Part shown: one piece after another, positions 48,713 to 60,927 of the stretch
Layout of the letters: the number at the start of each line of letters is the position of its first letter
Numbering within the stretch: the stretch's first letter is position 1
Assembly (NCBI GenBank): GCA_007570785.1
Contig: ML660774.1
Span: 11,810,476-11,874,475 of the forward strand
Source: Antilocapra americana
Lineage: Eukaryota; Chordata; Mammalia; Artiodactyla; Antilocapridae
Length of the DNA: 64,000 bases
Reading direction: 5' to 3'
The notes under the pieces: generated by a model
The model's input: the letters and a program-made list of their open reading frames with translations, nothing else
What the model was told of the DNA's origin: nothing
Databases searched by the model: none
Position numbers and translations under genes: made by a program

Positions 48713-48800
48713 ACAAATTATGAATTATAACTTCATGACCAATTATATATAATTGTAACTAATTATAATTATATTATAATTATGCAATTTATGCTATAAT
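48713..48800. repeat. AT-rich quasi-palindromic tract
   Basis: Repeated aattata/tataatt words in both orientations (attatatataattgtaact, aattataattatattataat) could fold back on themselves. Confidence 0.6.
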
Positions 48801-49487
48801 TTAGTGGCTAATGATTAATAAAAGCCATATTCAGAAAACTGAAAACAATTAAGAGAACATTTTTTCAGTTTAGCAAATTGTTCTGTTTCTGCTTCCACTT
48901 CTTTTCAGTTGGCTAAGGTTAATCTCTTTAGAAATAAAGGTGGGACTTTGCCTTTAAATGAATGCTTTTGTCTACACCGACCCCCATCCCTTGCTCCTAA
49001 ACAGGGAGAAAGCTGTATCTATGAACCCAAAAAAGTGAGCAGATACTTCCTCTTCATGGACTGGCAGGATTTTAGAGTGGGGACACAATGGCAGAAAGTT
49101 CAATTAGAAGCGATGAGAAGTGGCCACTGAGGAGTTGAGAGTTCAGCGACCAGCAGAGTGTGACCAGGGGAGGCAGTGAGGTGGCCAGTGTCCAGCAGTG
49201 TCAAGGCCAGCAGTGGTATGCTCAGAGACTGCCAATTCAAGTTCAATTCTCCAGGCTTCCAGTTGATTCTGTGGGGTGTATACACACCTACAAAAACATT
49301 GTGTGTGTGTGTGTAACTCCACTAGCATTGACTTGTATTTGCAACAAGAACTGTGCTTGGAACATAGTTTTAATCTCATTCAGCATCCTGTTTCTTAAAG
49401 GGTCATGGAGGCTGATACACTACGAAAAATAGAAACACAGAAATTGGGACACAGAGGTTCCTACTTGGAGCCTTCAAATAACAGTCT

Positions 49488-49712
49488 CCAGACCGGCACT
49501 GTCTAATAAGTAGCCGCCAGTCATGTGTGGCTATTCAACTTTAAATTAAAATCAGTTAAAGTAAAATAACATAATTCCATTTCCTTAGTTGGAATAGCCA
49601 TGTATCAAGGGCTCATAGCCACATGACAATAGTGGCCACTGTAATGGACGGTGAAAACCTAGAACATTTCCATCATCACAGAGGGTTCCATTCGACAGGG
49701 CTGCTTAGACAT
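49488..49712. mobile_element. hAT-Charlie-type DNA transposon remnant
   Basis: ggcactgtctaataagtagc, tcatgtgtggctattcaact, agccacatgacaatagtggc, agaacatttccatcatcaca: a mammalian hAT MITE with both ends recognisable. Confidence 0.65.
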
Positions 49713-49835
49713 CTACTCTTGTTTGAATATTCATGAAGCAAGCCATATGTTTATAACTGCAAGGGAAAAAATTATCTCTAATTATAGCTCTACTGTTTTA
49801 TAGAAACAAAATACTCAGAGATAATAGGAAGTTAA

Positions 49836-49909
49836 CAGAGAAGTCTAGCATGCTGCAGAACAAGGGATCACAAAAAGTCAGAAATGACTTAGCAACTGAA
49901 CAACAACAG
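49836..49909 (+). repeat. SINE tail remnant
   Basis: agcatgctgcagaacaaggg and gacttagcaactgaacaaca are the end of a Bov-tA-type tail. Confidence 0.6.
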
Positions 49910-50056
49910 GGAAGTTGAAGACGCTTTAGCTTAATAGTGTTAGGAGCTTTCTTCTCTTGAAGATGTGAATCTAAAGAGCCAAGAGCTAGCTGTACCATAC
50001 CAGAGGGACAAGAGGTCACACTTTAGATTCTTCCACTTGAGGTTTATGTACAAATA

Positions 50057-51194
50057 ATCACTACAAACAGCTAGTGGAGGTGATGTAAATCCAGCTGAGT
50101 TATTTCAAATCCTAAAAGATGATGCTGTGAAAGTGCTGCACTCAATCAGCAGCAGCCACAGGATTGGAAAAGATCAGTTTTCAATCCAATCCCAAACAGG
50201 GGCAATGCCAAAGAATGTTCAAATTACTGCCCAATTGCACTTATTTCACATGCTGGCAAAGTAGTGCTCAAAATTCTCCAAGCCAGGCTTCAACAGTACC
50301 TGAACTGAGAAATTCCAGATGTTAAAGCTGGATTGAGAAAAGGCAGAGGAACCAGATATCGAAGTGCCAACATCCTTTGGATCATAGAAAAAGCAAGAGA
50401 ATTCCAGAAAAACATATGCTTCATTGATTCCACCAAAGCCTTTGACTGTGTGGATCACAATAAACTGTGGAAAATTCTTAAAGAGATGGGAATACCAGAC
50501 CACCTGACCTGCCTCTTGAGAAACCTGCATGAAGCTCAAGAAGAGACAGTTAGAACTGAACTTGGAACAACAGATTGGGAAAGGAGTACGTCAGGGCTGT
50601 ATAATGTCACCCTGCTTCTTTAATGTTTATGTAGAGTACGTCATGTGAAATGCTGAGCTGGAGGAAGCACAAGCTGGAATCAAGATTGCTGAGAGAAATA
50701 TCAATAACATGAGACATGCAGAAGACACCACTCTAATAACAGAAAGTGAAGAGGAACTTAAGAGCCTCTTGATGAAGGTGGAAGAGGAGAGTGAAAAAGC
50801 TGGCTTAAAACTCAACAATCATAAAACGAAGACTGTGGCATCCAGTCCCATTACTTCATGGCAAATAGATGGGAAAACAATGGAAACAGTGAGAGACTTT
50901 ATTTTCTTGGGCTCCAAAACCACTGCAGGTGGTGACTGTAGCCATGAAATGAAAAGATGCTTGCTGCTTGGAAGAAAAGCTATGACCAGTCTCGACAGCA
51001 TATTAAAAAGCAGAAACATTACTATGCTGACACAGGTCTGTCTAGTCATAGCTATGATTTTTCCAGTAGTCATGTATGAATGTGAGAGTTGGACCATAAA
51101 GAAGGTTGGATGCTGAAGAATTGATGCTTTTAAACTGTGCTGTTGGAGAAGACTCTTGAGAGTCCCTTGGACTGCAAGGAGATCAAACCAGTCA
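50057..51194 (+). mobile_element. Older BovB LINE, first part (reverse-transcriptase region)
   Basis: Plus-sense BovB from the middle of the RT domain (gctagtggaggtgatg) to ggactgcaaggagatcaaac. It is 5'-truncated and broken by several stops and frameshifts. At 50715-50726 the RT catalytic YADD box reads HAED, which would abolish activity. The element stops abruptly at 51194 where a second BovB is inserted, and resumes at 54555. Confidence 0.9.
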
Positions 51195-52407
51195 GTTCAG
51201 TTCAGTCGCTCAGTCGTGTCTTACTCTTTGCGACCCCATGAACTGCAGCACGCCAGGCCTCCCTGTCCATCACCAACTCCCAGAGTCTACCCAAACCCAT
51301 GCCCATTGAGTCAGTGATGCCATCCAACCATTTCATCCTCTGTCGTCCCCTTCTCCTCCTGCCCTCAATCTTTCCCAGCATCAGGGTCTTTTCAAATGGG
51401 TCTGTTTGTCACATCAGGTGGCCAAAGTATTGGTGTTTCAGCTTCAACATCTGTCCTTCCAATGAATATTCAGGACTGATTGCTTTAGGATGGACTGGTT
51501 AGATCTCCTAGCAGTCCAAGGGACTCTCAAGAGTCCTCTCCAACACCACAGTTCAAAAGTATCAGCTTTGGCCTTCAGCTTTCTTTATAGTCTGACTCTC
51601 ACAACCATACATGACTACTGGAAAAACCATAGCCTTGAAGATGTACCTTTGTTGACCAAGTAATGTCTCTGCTTTTCAATATGTTGTCTAGGTTGGTCAT
51701 AACTTTCCTTCCAAGGAGTAAGCCTCTTTTAATTTCATGACTGCAATCAGCATCTGCAGTGATTTTGAAGCCCAGAAAAATAAATTCAGCCACTGTATTC
51801 CCATCTAATTGCCATAAAGTGATGGGACCAGATGCCATGATCTTAGTTTTCTGACTGTTGAGCTTTAAGCCAACTTTATTACTCTCCTTTTTCACTTTCA
51901 TCAAGAGGCTCTTTAGTTCTTCACTTTCTGCCATAAGGGTGGTGTCATCTGCATATCTGAGGTTATTGATATTTCTCCCGGCAATCTTGATTCCAGCTTG
52001 TGCTTCATCCAGCCCAGCGTTTCTCATGATGTACTCTGTATATAAGTTAAATAAGCAGGGTGACAATATACAGCCTTGACATACTCCTTTTCTTATTTGG
52101 AACCAGTCTGTTGTTCCATGTCCAGTTCTAACTGTTGCTTCCTGACCTACATACAGGTTTCTTAAGAGGCAGGTCAGGTGGTCCCATCTCCTTCAAAATT
52201 TTCCACAGTTTATTGTGATCCACACAGTCAAAGGCTTTGGCATAGTCAATAAAGCAGAAATAGATGTTTTCCAGGAACTCTCTTGCTTTTTCGATCATCC
52301 AGTGGTTGTTGGCAATTTGATCTCTGGTTCTTCCTCCTTTTCTAAAACCAGCTTGAATATCTGGAAGTTCTCGGTTCACATATTGCTGAATCCTGACTTG
52401 GAGAATT

Positions 52408-53073
52408 TTAAGCATTACTAGCGTGTGAGATGAGTGTAATTGTGCAGTATTTTGAGCATTCTTTGGCATTATCTTTCTTTGGGATTGGAATGAAAACTGA
52501 TCTTTTCCAGTCCTGTGGCCACTGCTGAGTTTTCCAAATTTTCTGGCATATTGAGTGCAGCACTTTCACACCATCATCTTTCAGGATATGAAATAGCTCA
52601 ACTGGAATTCCGTCACCTCCACTAGCATTGTTCATAGTGATGCTTCCTAAAGCCCAGTTGACTTCACATTCCAGGATGTCTGGCTCTAGGTGAGTGATCA
52701 CACTAGTGTGATTATCTAGGTCATGAAGATCTTTTTTGTACAGTTCTTCTGTATATTCTTGCCACCTCTTCTTAATATCTTCTGCTTCTGTCGGGTCCAT
52801 ACCATTTCTGTCCTTTATTGAGCCCATCTTTGCATGAAATGTTACCTTGGAATCTCTAATTTTCTTGAAGAGATCTCTAGTCTTTCCCATCCTGTTGTTT
52901 TCCTCTATTTCTTTGCACTGATCACTGAAAAAGGCTTTCTTATCTCTCCTTGCTATTCTTCGGAACTCTGCATTCAAATGGGCATATCTTTCCTTTTTTC
53001 CTTTGCTTTTCATGTCTCTTCTTTTCACAGCTATTTGTAAGGGTTCCTCAGACAACCATTTTGCCTTTTGCAT
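52408..53073 (-). pseudogene. BovB reverse-transcriptase N-terminal ORF fragment
   Basis: Open frame of about 220 codons: KAKWLSEEPLQIAVKRRD, basic linker, ECEVNWALGSITMNNASGGD, GIPVELFHILKDDG and WKRSVFIPIPKKDN. These are RT fingers-region motifs of BovB. It is disconnected by frameshift from the 52128-52469 and 51599-52066 segments that carry the palm motifs (AFDCVDHNKLW and RYADDTTL). Confidence 0.87.
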
Positions 53074-53475
53074 TTCTTTTTCTTGGGGATGGTCTTGATC
53101 CCTGTCTCCTGTGCAATGTCACGAACCTCCATCCATAGTTCATCAGGCACTCTGTCTATCAGATCTAGTTCCTTAAATCTATTTCTCACTTCCACTATAT
53201 AGTCATAAGGTATTTGATTTAGGTCATACCTGAATGGTCTAGTGGTTTTCTCCACTTTCTTCATTTTCAATCTGAATTTGGCAATAAGAAGTTCATGATT
53301 TGAGCCACAGTCAGCTCCCAGTCTTCTTTTTGCTGACTGTATAGAGCTTCTCCATCTTTGGCTGCAAAGAATATAATCAATCTAATTTTTGGTGTCAACC
53401 ATCTGGTGATGTCCATGTGTAGAGTCTTCTCTTGTGTTGTTGGAAGAGGGTGTTTGCTATGACCAGTGCATTCTC

Positions 53476-54189
53476 TTAGCAGAACTCTATTAACCTTTGC
53501 CCTGCTTCATTCTGTACTCCAAGGCCAAATTTGCCTGTTACTCCAGGTGTTTCTTGACTTCCTACTTTTGCATTCCAGTTGCCTATAATGAAAAGGACAT
53601 CTTTTTTGGGTGTTAGTTCTAAAAGGTCTTGTAGGTCTTCATAGAACTGTTCAACTTCAGCTCTTTCAGCATTACTGGTCAGGGCATAGACTTGGATTAC
53701 TGTGATATTGAATGGTTTGCCTTGGAAGTGAACAGAGATCATTCTGTCATTTTTGAGACTGCATCCAAGTACTGCATTTTGGACTCTCTTGTTGACCATG
53801 ATGGCCACTCCATTTCTTCTAAGGGATTCCTGCCCACAGTGGTAGATATAATGGTCATCTGAGTTAAATTCACCCATTCCAGTCCATTTTAGTTCACTGA
53901 TTCCTAGAATGTCGATGTTCACTCTTGCTATCTGTTTGACCACTTCCAATTTGCCTTGATTCATGGACTTAACATTCCAGGTTCCTATGCAGTATTGCTG
54001 TTTACAGCATTGAACCTTGCTTCTGTCACCAGTCCCATCCACGACTGGATGTTGTTTTTGCTTTGGCTCCATCCCCTCATTCTTTCTGGAGTTATTTCTG
54101 CACTGATCTCCAATAGCATATTGGGAACCTACCGACCTGGGGAGTTTCTCTTTCAGTGTCCTATCTCTTTGCCTTTTCATACTGTTCAT
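53476..54189 (-). pseudogene. BovB endonuclease-domain ORF fragment
   Basis: Open frame of about 237 codons inside the inserted BovB. The amino end is a low-complexity leader, then GTWNVKSM, ISELKWTG, SLRRNGVAIMVNKRV, VIQVYALTS and IIGNWNAKVGS. These are the ordered motifs of the apurinic-endonuclease-like domain of RTE LINEs, which nicks target DNA before reverse transcription. The GDW motif reads GNW here. Similar frames are often mis-annotated in ruminants as craniofacial development protein 2-like genes. No host function is implied. Confidence 0.88.
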
Positions 54190-54554
54190 GGGGTTCTCAA
54201 GGCAAGAATACTAAAGTGGTTTGCCATTCCCTCTTCTAGTGAACCACTCCACTCCATGTCAGACCTCTCTCCACCATGACCCATTCGTTTTGGGTGGCCC
54301 CACATGGCATGGCTTAATTTCATTGAGTTAGACAAGGCTGTGGTCTGTGTGGTCAGATTGGCTAGTTATTTGTGATTGTGGTTTCCATTTGTCTGCCCTC
54401 TGATGCCCTCTCTCAGTGTCTACCATCTTACTTAGGTTTCTCTTACCTTGGACGTGGGGTATCTCTTCACAGCTGCTCCATCAAAGCGCAGATGCTGCTC
54501 CTTAACTTGGATGTGGGGTAGCTCCTCCCGGCCGCCACCCCTGACTTTGGATGT

Positions 54555-54840
54555 GTCAATCCTAAAGCAAATTAATCCTGAATATTCATTAGAAGGACTG
54601 ATGCTGAAACAAGCTCCAGGACTCTGGCCACTGATGTGAAGAACTAACTCACTGGAAAAGATCCTGTTCTGGGAAATACTGAAGATAGGAGAAAGGGACA
54701 ACAGAGGACAAGATGGTTGGATGGTATCACTGATTCAATGAGTTTGAGCAAGCTCTAGGAGATCATGAAGGACAGGGAAGCCTGGTTTGCTGCAGTGTGT
54801 GGGGTCACAAAGAGTCTGACACCACTGAGTGACTCAATAA
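54555..54840 (+). mobile_element. Older BovB LINE, second part (3' UTR)
   Basis: Resumes exactly where 51194 stopped: gtcaatcctaaagcaaatta, ttagaaggactgatgctgaa, acagaggacaagatggttgg, ending cactgagtgactcaataaca. Together with 50057-51194 it forms one collinear BovB 3' end. Confidence 0.9.
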
Positions 54841-55218
54841 CAACAACTACTTTCAAAGGATATGCAGGGGAAAATGTATTACAATACTACACTCAAATTC
54901 CTACCCATAAAGCTACATCTTGGGTTTAGTTTTTCATCCCAAAGTGCTTGATACAGCTTTATTTTGGGATAACTCCAGCCTTCAAGCACAGATTCATGTG
55001 TCTTCATCCAGAGGCTACAAGACCCTTTCTGTTCTTTCGGGGACCCAAAGAACAGTTGGTTATATTCAGCACTATTTCTTTCAAGCTGTAGGCTAGATTG
55101 GTCATGCTGGATTTTTTGTATGGCAGATGTAGGAGGAGATGGAATTAATACATCTTGCCCAGTGGTCTGTACAAACTCACTCACACTGGCTCTGGCTCAA
55201 GACATGCTCTTGTCCTGC

Positions 55219-55278
55219 TATATATATTATATTATATATATTGTATTATATAGATATATTATATTATATATATATACA
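55219..55278. repeat. (TATAT)n AT-rich simple repeat
   Basis: Runs of tatatattatattatatata with few interruptions. Confidence 0.9.
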
Positions 55279-55562
55279 ATGTTTAATAATAAGTATTTCA
55301 AGTGTTGTCAAAGATTTTAACTGAAACTTAAGAGATCAAGCTCTCATTGCATTTTTCTGTCAAAGAAAAAAATATCTAACCAGAGTTTTCTCAGGTCTTT
55401 AATAAGAGTAGGAAAAATGGAGAATAAATATTTAATGATGATATTTAACAAAAAAGGCATGTTGGCTTTGAATTTGTAGTAGAAAAAAATTTTGATTATT
55501 GAGAATTCTTCCATCAGCTAGAATTTACTCAGTGTAAGTTATGGTTTATACCTTAGACTTTT

Positions 55563-55768
55563 TGTGTGCATGCTAAGTTGCTTCAGTCATGTCTGACTCT
55601 TTGTGACCCTATGGACTGTAGCCTGGCAGGCTCCTCTGTTAGTGGGATACTCCAGGCAAGAATATTGGAGTGGGTTACCATGCTTCCCGACCCAGGGATC
55701 AAACCCTTGTCTCAGTCTCCTGCATTGGCCAATGGGTTCTTTACCACTGGCGTCACCTCAGAAGCCCT
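55563..55768 (-). repeat. Bov-tA SINE
   Basis: Minus-sense copy; tail ctaagttgcttcagtcatgt on plus, decayed head (gcttctgaggtgacgccagt on minus). Confidence 0.87.
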
Positions 55769-57562
55769 AGACTCTTTGAGTCTACAGTGTGATGCTTGGA
55801 CACTCCAGATTCTGAATTTCTTTAGACTGTTTCACTGGTTGATAAAATCTTTCTCCATTTACTTATATTTCAGTCTTTTTGATAATGGGTGCTGCTATGA
55901 AATGCTACAATAGATTGGCAGATTATAATATCAAAGGTTATAATATCAATAACCCTTATATGAGACAACAGGATGTTTGGTTTTTGAAGCACTCTATGTA
56001 GTGGTTGAAAGTTCAAAATCCAAATGATTAGAGGTTCTGGATTTTATGCTTTAAACCAAGTAATGGGTGTGGGTAATACATTTTTATTCTTTTAAGCTTT
56101 CTCTTAAACTCCATAAAATAGTGAAGATAACATTTTTAATTCCCAAGTGGAAAAGACTCAGCAACTTGGCATAGTCATCTTGTGAACTGTTCAAAATATT
56201 AATTTAATCATAATGTAGAAATTATACACTTTTAAAATATTTTCGATGGATATAAGGTAAATTGGACTTTATACACAATGTGATAATGAAACTTTCACAG
56301 CGGTAAAGATAGTTACCTGCAGAAATTTACAATTACTCTTTAATTAGAAGAATATGAACACACATACGTGAATGCAAATTCCAGTGACTTAAGCTAATGT
56401 TAAAAGTATCAGTAGTCTATTATTTTGTTAAGTATAGAACACTGCAGTGACTTCTACTGCCTGCAACACTGGAATAAAATATGTAGTTTAACTAAGAGCA
56501 GTAATTAACTTTGTTTATAAAAAGATCAGTTGTGACTATAATCATTACAAAAGAGCTGAAGTTTCCAACATGTTTATAAACTATAAAAATCATGGTTCTA
56601 TTGAGGCTGCTTTACTGTCAGTAGGGGCTTTAAAAGATAAAATCTTAATATATCCATTTAACAAATTTTGATAGCTTCTTGTTGAGGTATTATGATGGGT
56701 GGAGATTACATAGTGAGAAAAAAAGCAAAGCAAAGCAAACCAAATCAAATGAAACTCAACCCAACAAGGAGCTTACCTTGGTGAGATTCATGGTTCAGTT
56801 AAAGGATATGTCCACTTCTACATCTCTTATTTCAAAGGAAATAACTTTTACCAGCGGGGTTACTGGTGTGCATATTATTGAAAATGGTCTTCTGGTTTGT
56901 GTACATATTGTCTATACTAATATAAAACCTGGTATAAGATATGCATGAACAGATGCAAGAATCAGTATGAATTGCAGTGATCTAAAATGTAGGCAGTGTG
57001 TGTGTGTCTAAGGGTGAAAATGTCCATAACCAGTGTGATATCTGGACAGCTTGTGAACAGTTTGATTGCCAAAATATATAGTCCTCAAACATTGCTGATA
57101 TACATTTTTAGTACAGAGGTATAATTGTAAGATCTTTAGAATCTTCTCATCGGAGCATCTCTCAGCTAATTTAAATAATCCCCATATGCTAGGTGTTTCC
57201 ACTTACTCTTTCAGATCCAATTTCTTTCCTTCTTTGTGTTATGTATGGGATCACCTTTTATCAGAGAAGTCCTTCCACTCTGGAGTCTGGCTGAGTCCAT
57301 CAGCAGGAGGTGGGCAACTGATCTAGAGAGTCAGAGAATAGCATGGGGTTGTTTGTTTCACTTCCTGGAGCCTGATCACTGAAGATCACAATTTCCATGA
57401 GCTACAGCTAGTCTCTCCCTCTGCCTCTTCAAGACTAAGCAGGGTGAGTGTCTAACTCCCTAGGGTGTTCAACCATACTCTGTCTCCGTTAATTAAATTC
57501 CCAACGAATCACCACTTTTCTTTGAGTGTGTCACCGCTTTCCTGCTCTTTTATCACTAACGC

Positions 57563-57752
57563 AATTGCTCCGACTCTTTTGCAACCCCGTGGGCTGTAGC
57601 CTGCCAGGGTCCCCTGTACATGGGATTTTCCAGGCAAGAATACTGGAGTGGGTTGCCATTCCTCTCTCCAGGGGTTATTCCTGACCCAGGGATTGAACCC
57701 AGGTCTCCTTCATTGCAGGCAGATTCTTTACTGTCTAAGCCACCAGAGACTT
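57563..57752 (-). repeat. Bov-tA SINE
   Basis: Minus-sense copy from ttgctccgactcttttgcaa to the head tctctggtggcttagaca (minus). Confidence 0.87.
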
Positions 57753-57984
57753 AACCCCTTAGAAGTCTATCTAAAATCTGAGCACAGTCTATTTTTTGCT
57801 ACATAGGAAAAAAAAATACAAAAATGCCTACTGAATCCTTATTTAGAAAGTCAGTATTATCTTGAATTACCTTTTAAAATAAATAATCATAACAAAATTA
57901 CATATTACAGAACAATACATAACAGAAATCTTGGAAACAGCTACACCACAGAAAATGTGAAAACAGAGAAAGACAAACCTCCCA

Positions 57985-58290
57985 TGATTTCACCATTGTT
58001 GTTATTCTGGTATGTTCCCATCTGATCTATTTTTTATGCATATTTTTTCAATGTACAATTTACTGTTCTTTCCTATAAATATTTCATCATAAGTGTTTTT
58101 CATGTTAATATACAGGCTTCTGAGTGATTTTAAATAGGTGCACAATATTCTCTTCCATAGAAGTACTGTAATTCATCAAACCATTCTTCCATTGCTGGAT
58201 AGTTAGGTGTGTTTTCTAATTTTTCTGGTAAAACATAATGTAAATAGCTTAGCTTCTATAGCATTCTCTTGTATTTTATTGTTTTCTTTG
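57985..58290. mobile_element. Possible ancient LINE fragment
   Basis: Text such as catcaaaccattcttccatt and gctggatagttaggtgtgtt recalls a LINE 3' segment common in mammals, but divergence is high. Confidence 0.35.
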
Positions 58291-58384
58291 AATAAAATCA
58301 AATATTTTGAATAAAATTGAATCAAGGAATCAAAGTTTGAAAAAAGTATGCAGTTGTACTGATTTTTAAGTATGTCTATAAATT

Positions 58385-59080
58385 CTTTGATACTCCTCCT
58401 TTCAAGAAGTGGAGGTTAATCTCTTCCTCTTGAGTGTGGACCAGACTGAGTGACTTACTTTTAATGAACAGAATAAAGCAGAATTGATGGTGGATGGCTT
58501 AAAAAACTAGGTTAAAAAAGATACGGTGACTTCCTCTTCTCTCTTCCAGATCACTTTCTCTGGGAGAAGTTAGCTGCTATGTCAGGAGCAGACGTATGGA
58601 AGAGCCATAGCAAGGGACACAAGCCTCCTTTCGACAGTCATGTGAGTGAGTCTTCCTGGAAGTGGATATTCTAGCTCTGGTCAAGTCCTCAGTGTCTCTA
58701 CCATAGAATGCAGTCCTAAGGAATTAGGTCATAAGACACACTGTGCCTCTCCCCTTTCTCTTGGGTCATTCATTCTGGGAGAAGTGATCTGTCATGCCGT
58801 GAGCAGCTCTGTGGGTTGGCCTAAGTGGCAAGGAACAGAGTCCTCCAACCAAGAGCCATGTGGGTGAGCTTGCTCAGAAGTCGATCCTCCAGTTCCAGCC
58901 ATATTTTCAGATGACTGTAGTCTTAGCCGTCAGCTTGACTGCTCATCACGAGGGACCTTGAGCCAGAATCACCCAGCTAAGCTACTCTTGAATTCTTCTC
59001 AGTAATTGTGTGAGATAATATACATTTTCTTAGACCACTGCATTTTTGGGGTAATTTGTTACACAGCAGTAACTAACAGA
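58385..59080 (+). mobile_element. MaLR-type (MLT1-like) LTR with an internal duplication
   Basis: Plus-sense MaLR order: gagtgtggaccagactgagt, tttctctgggagaagttagc, catgtgagtgagtcttcctg, gagccagaatcacccagcta, and the terminal gtaatttgttacacagcagt. At nearly 700 bp it is longer than usual because the central segment occurs twice (about 58530-58700 and 58725-58950). Confidence 0.7.
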
Positions 59081-59207
59081 GTAGCAAAGGAAATGCTGTT
59101 TTGCAGCATTTGTCTAAATAAGTTCAAATATGGGACACTTAGTGAGCATCCTGATTCGTGATAATCATGGCAAATTATTGCCACTAAAGGTATATGGAAA
59201 AAGCTGG

Positions 59208-59307
59208 TGAGAGCCATGCAGAGAACAAATGGGGAGAGAAAAGAAGAGGGAAGAGGGGGAAAAAGAAAGAAAGAATAAAAGAGAAAAAGCAAGAGAGGGA
59301 CGTGGGA
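59208..59307 (+). repeat. Polypurine tract
   Basis: About 100 bases almost entirely A and G (gaaaagaagagggaagaggg and following). Confidence 0.85.
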
Positions 59308-59609
59308 AAGGTGACCGTATGTCCTAGTTTTCCCAGGACAGCCCCCGTTTGTGGTGTGATCCTGGTGTCATTAGCAATGAGTTCCCTTTCATTTTCAAAC
59401 ATATCCTGGTTTGGATGATCAATCATAGATACAGGCCAGTTTTCTGTCTTGCTGTTCCTCTCCCCCATGCCTCATTGGCCCTTCTCTCCAGTTTCTCCAA
59501 AGCCCGTTTCTCCCCTGACCATGGCTGCCACTGACGCCTCTGCCAGGTGTCCTCCCCCTAGAGGGAGACTCCTCTCTCTGCTTCCCAGGAATCAGGTGTC
59601 ACAGGAAGG

Positions 59610-59830
59610 AATTTATCACAGCAGGTAAGAGACTGATTCAGGAATTAGGCAAACTGAGGTCTGACTCTTGATTTGATACTTAATGGCTATTTGACTTTAG
59701 GGGAATTACTTAACTTCTTTAAGCCTCAGATACAAGCTGGGAAATAAATTAGTATCTAGTACCTCATAGGGTTGTTGAGGATATTAATGAGATTACAGAG
59801 CATGTGTATATGTGTATACCGTTTGGAAGT
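59610..59830 (+). repeat. MIR SINE
   Basis: Clear MIR body: tgaggtctgactcttgattt, gggaattacttaacttcttt, aagcctcagatacaagctgg, acctcatagggttgttgagg. Confidence 0.82.
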
Positions 59831-60927
59831 ATTTTATATGCATAAGATATATGAGGAATATATGTTAGCTACTGTCAGCATTTACTGTTACAGAAGGCAA
59901 ATTCATTTCATTGAGGCAGAAGCAATTTAGTTATGTGTTTTACCAGGAAACTCTTAAGTATGTGAGTAATTGTATTTATTAGTTTTAATATTGAAAAGAA
60001 GAGGCACAGCTTAGGAAATGTGTTAAGGAATAAAGTAAAAGTCAGGCAAAGACTGTGTTCTTCAGGCTTGATATTCCTTACTTTGTTTATTTATTCACTT
60101 ATTCCATAGGTTTACCCACTTATTCTTTCAACAAGTTTGTATTGATAATTCACCAGATCCCAGATACTATGCTAAGGGCAGGATTGAGCAATGCTTTTCA
60201 ACAAGAATAAAGCTTCATCCCCATTTCTTGAATATTACATTAAAAAGATATAAACGATGTTTGTGTGGGACTATGAGTGACAAGGGATCTTCAGGCAAAT
60301 TTTAAATATATACATATTTTATGTTTTTCAGGTTGAGTGGATTTTATTCTAAATTAGCTCTGAGCAATTCAAGCTATTTTCTGCTATAAAAAGCAATGCA
60401 TTTTAGTTTTTGACTTCATGTAGTTGTTTTTTTAAAAAATTGAGAGTCAGAAAAACCAAATTATGTGAATATATAATTTGGAGTCCTGAAATATCAGCAG
60501 AAGGAACTGACGAGATAGAATTTTCTTTTTAGCTGTAGGCATTCCACTTTTCTGTTTTTAGAAACAAGACAAACTAGTAGACAGAAACAGTCCTAGGTAC
60601 ATGGACTATATATTTCACATATGCAGCATAAAACATTCAATAAAGTTAAGACTGTGCCTGGAAACCAAGAGGATTCAGTAGACGAAGACAGTGTCAACAA
60701 CTAAAACTGGAACTATGTCCAAGATAGGTTTAAAGTGCTTGGCCATATTTATAAAATTTTAAAAAGATATTTTCTTTTCACTATTTTTAGTCCACTTTAA
60801 TAATGAATACCTCTTTATATTTTTCAGTAGCTCATGAATTTTTACCTTTGTGTTAATCCTCATGGCTAAGTTGATGAACCTAATTATAAATAAGCAAATT
60901 TTAAATGAATAGAGATATTTTAGGAAT

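Larger units (their letters stand above)
51195..54554 (-). mobile_element. Nearly full-length BovB LINE inserted into the older copy
   Basis: About 3.36 kb, close to the usual BovB length. On the minus strand it runs: 5' region (54554 to about 54200, with ggcggccgggaggagctacc-like repeats), AP-endonuclease-like domain (54189-53280), a linker and RT domain (53073-51600; YADD at 51955-51944), and the 3' UTR ending in a (gaact)n tail at 51195. It is dead: a TAA interrupts the endonuclease frame just after residue EFC at about 53475, frames shift between segments, and two endonuclease catalytic aspartates are changed (see findings). Flanked by gtca at 51191-51194 and 54555-54558. Confidence 0.92.

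Noticed and set aside
51599..54189. Host gene encoding a reverse-transcriptase or craniofacial development protein 2-like product
   Set aside because: The frames are BovB LINE endonuclease and RT segments with stops, frameshifts and a LINE 3' tail.
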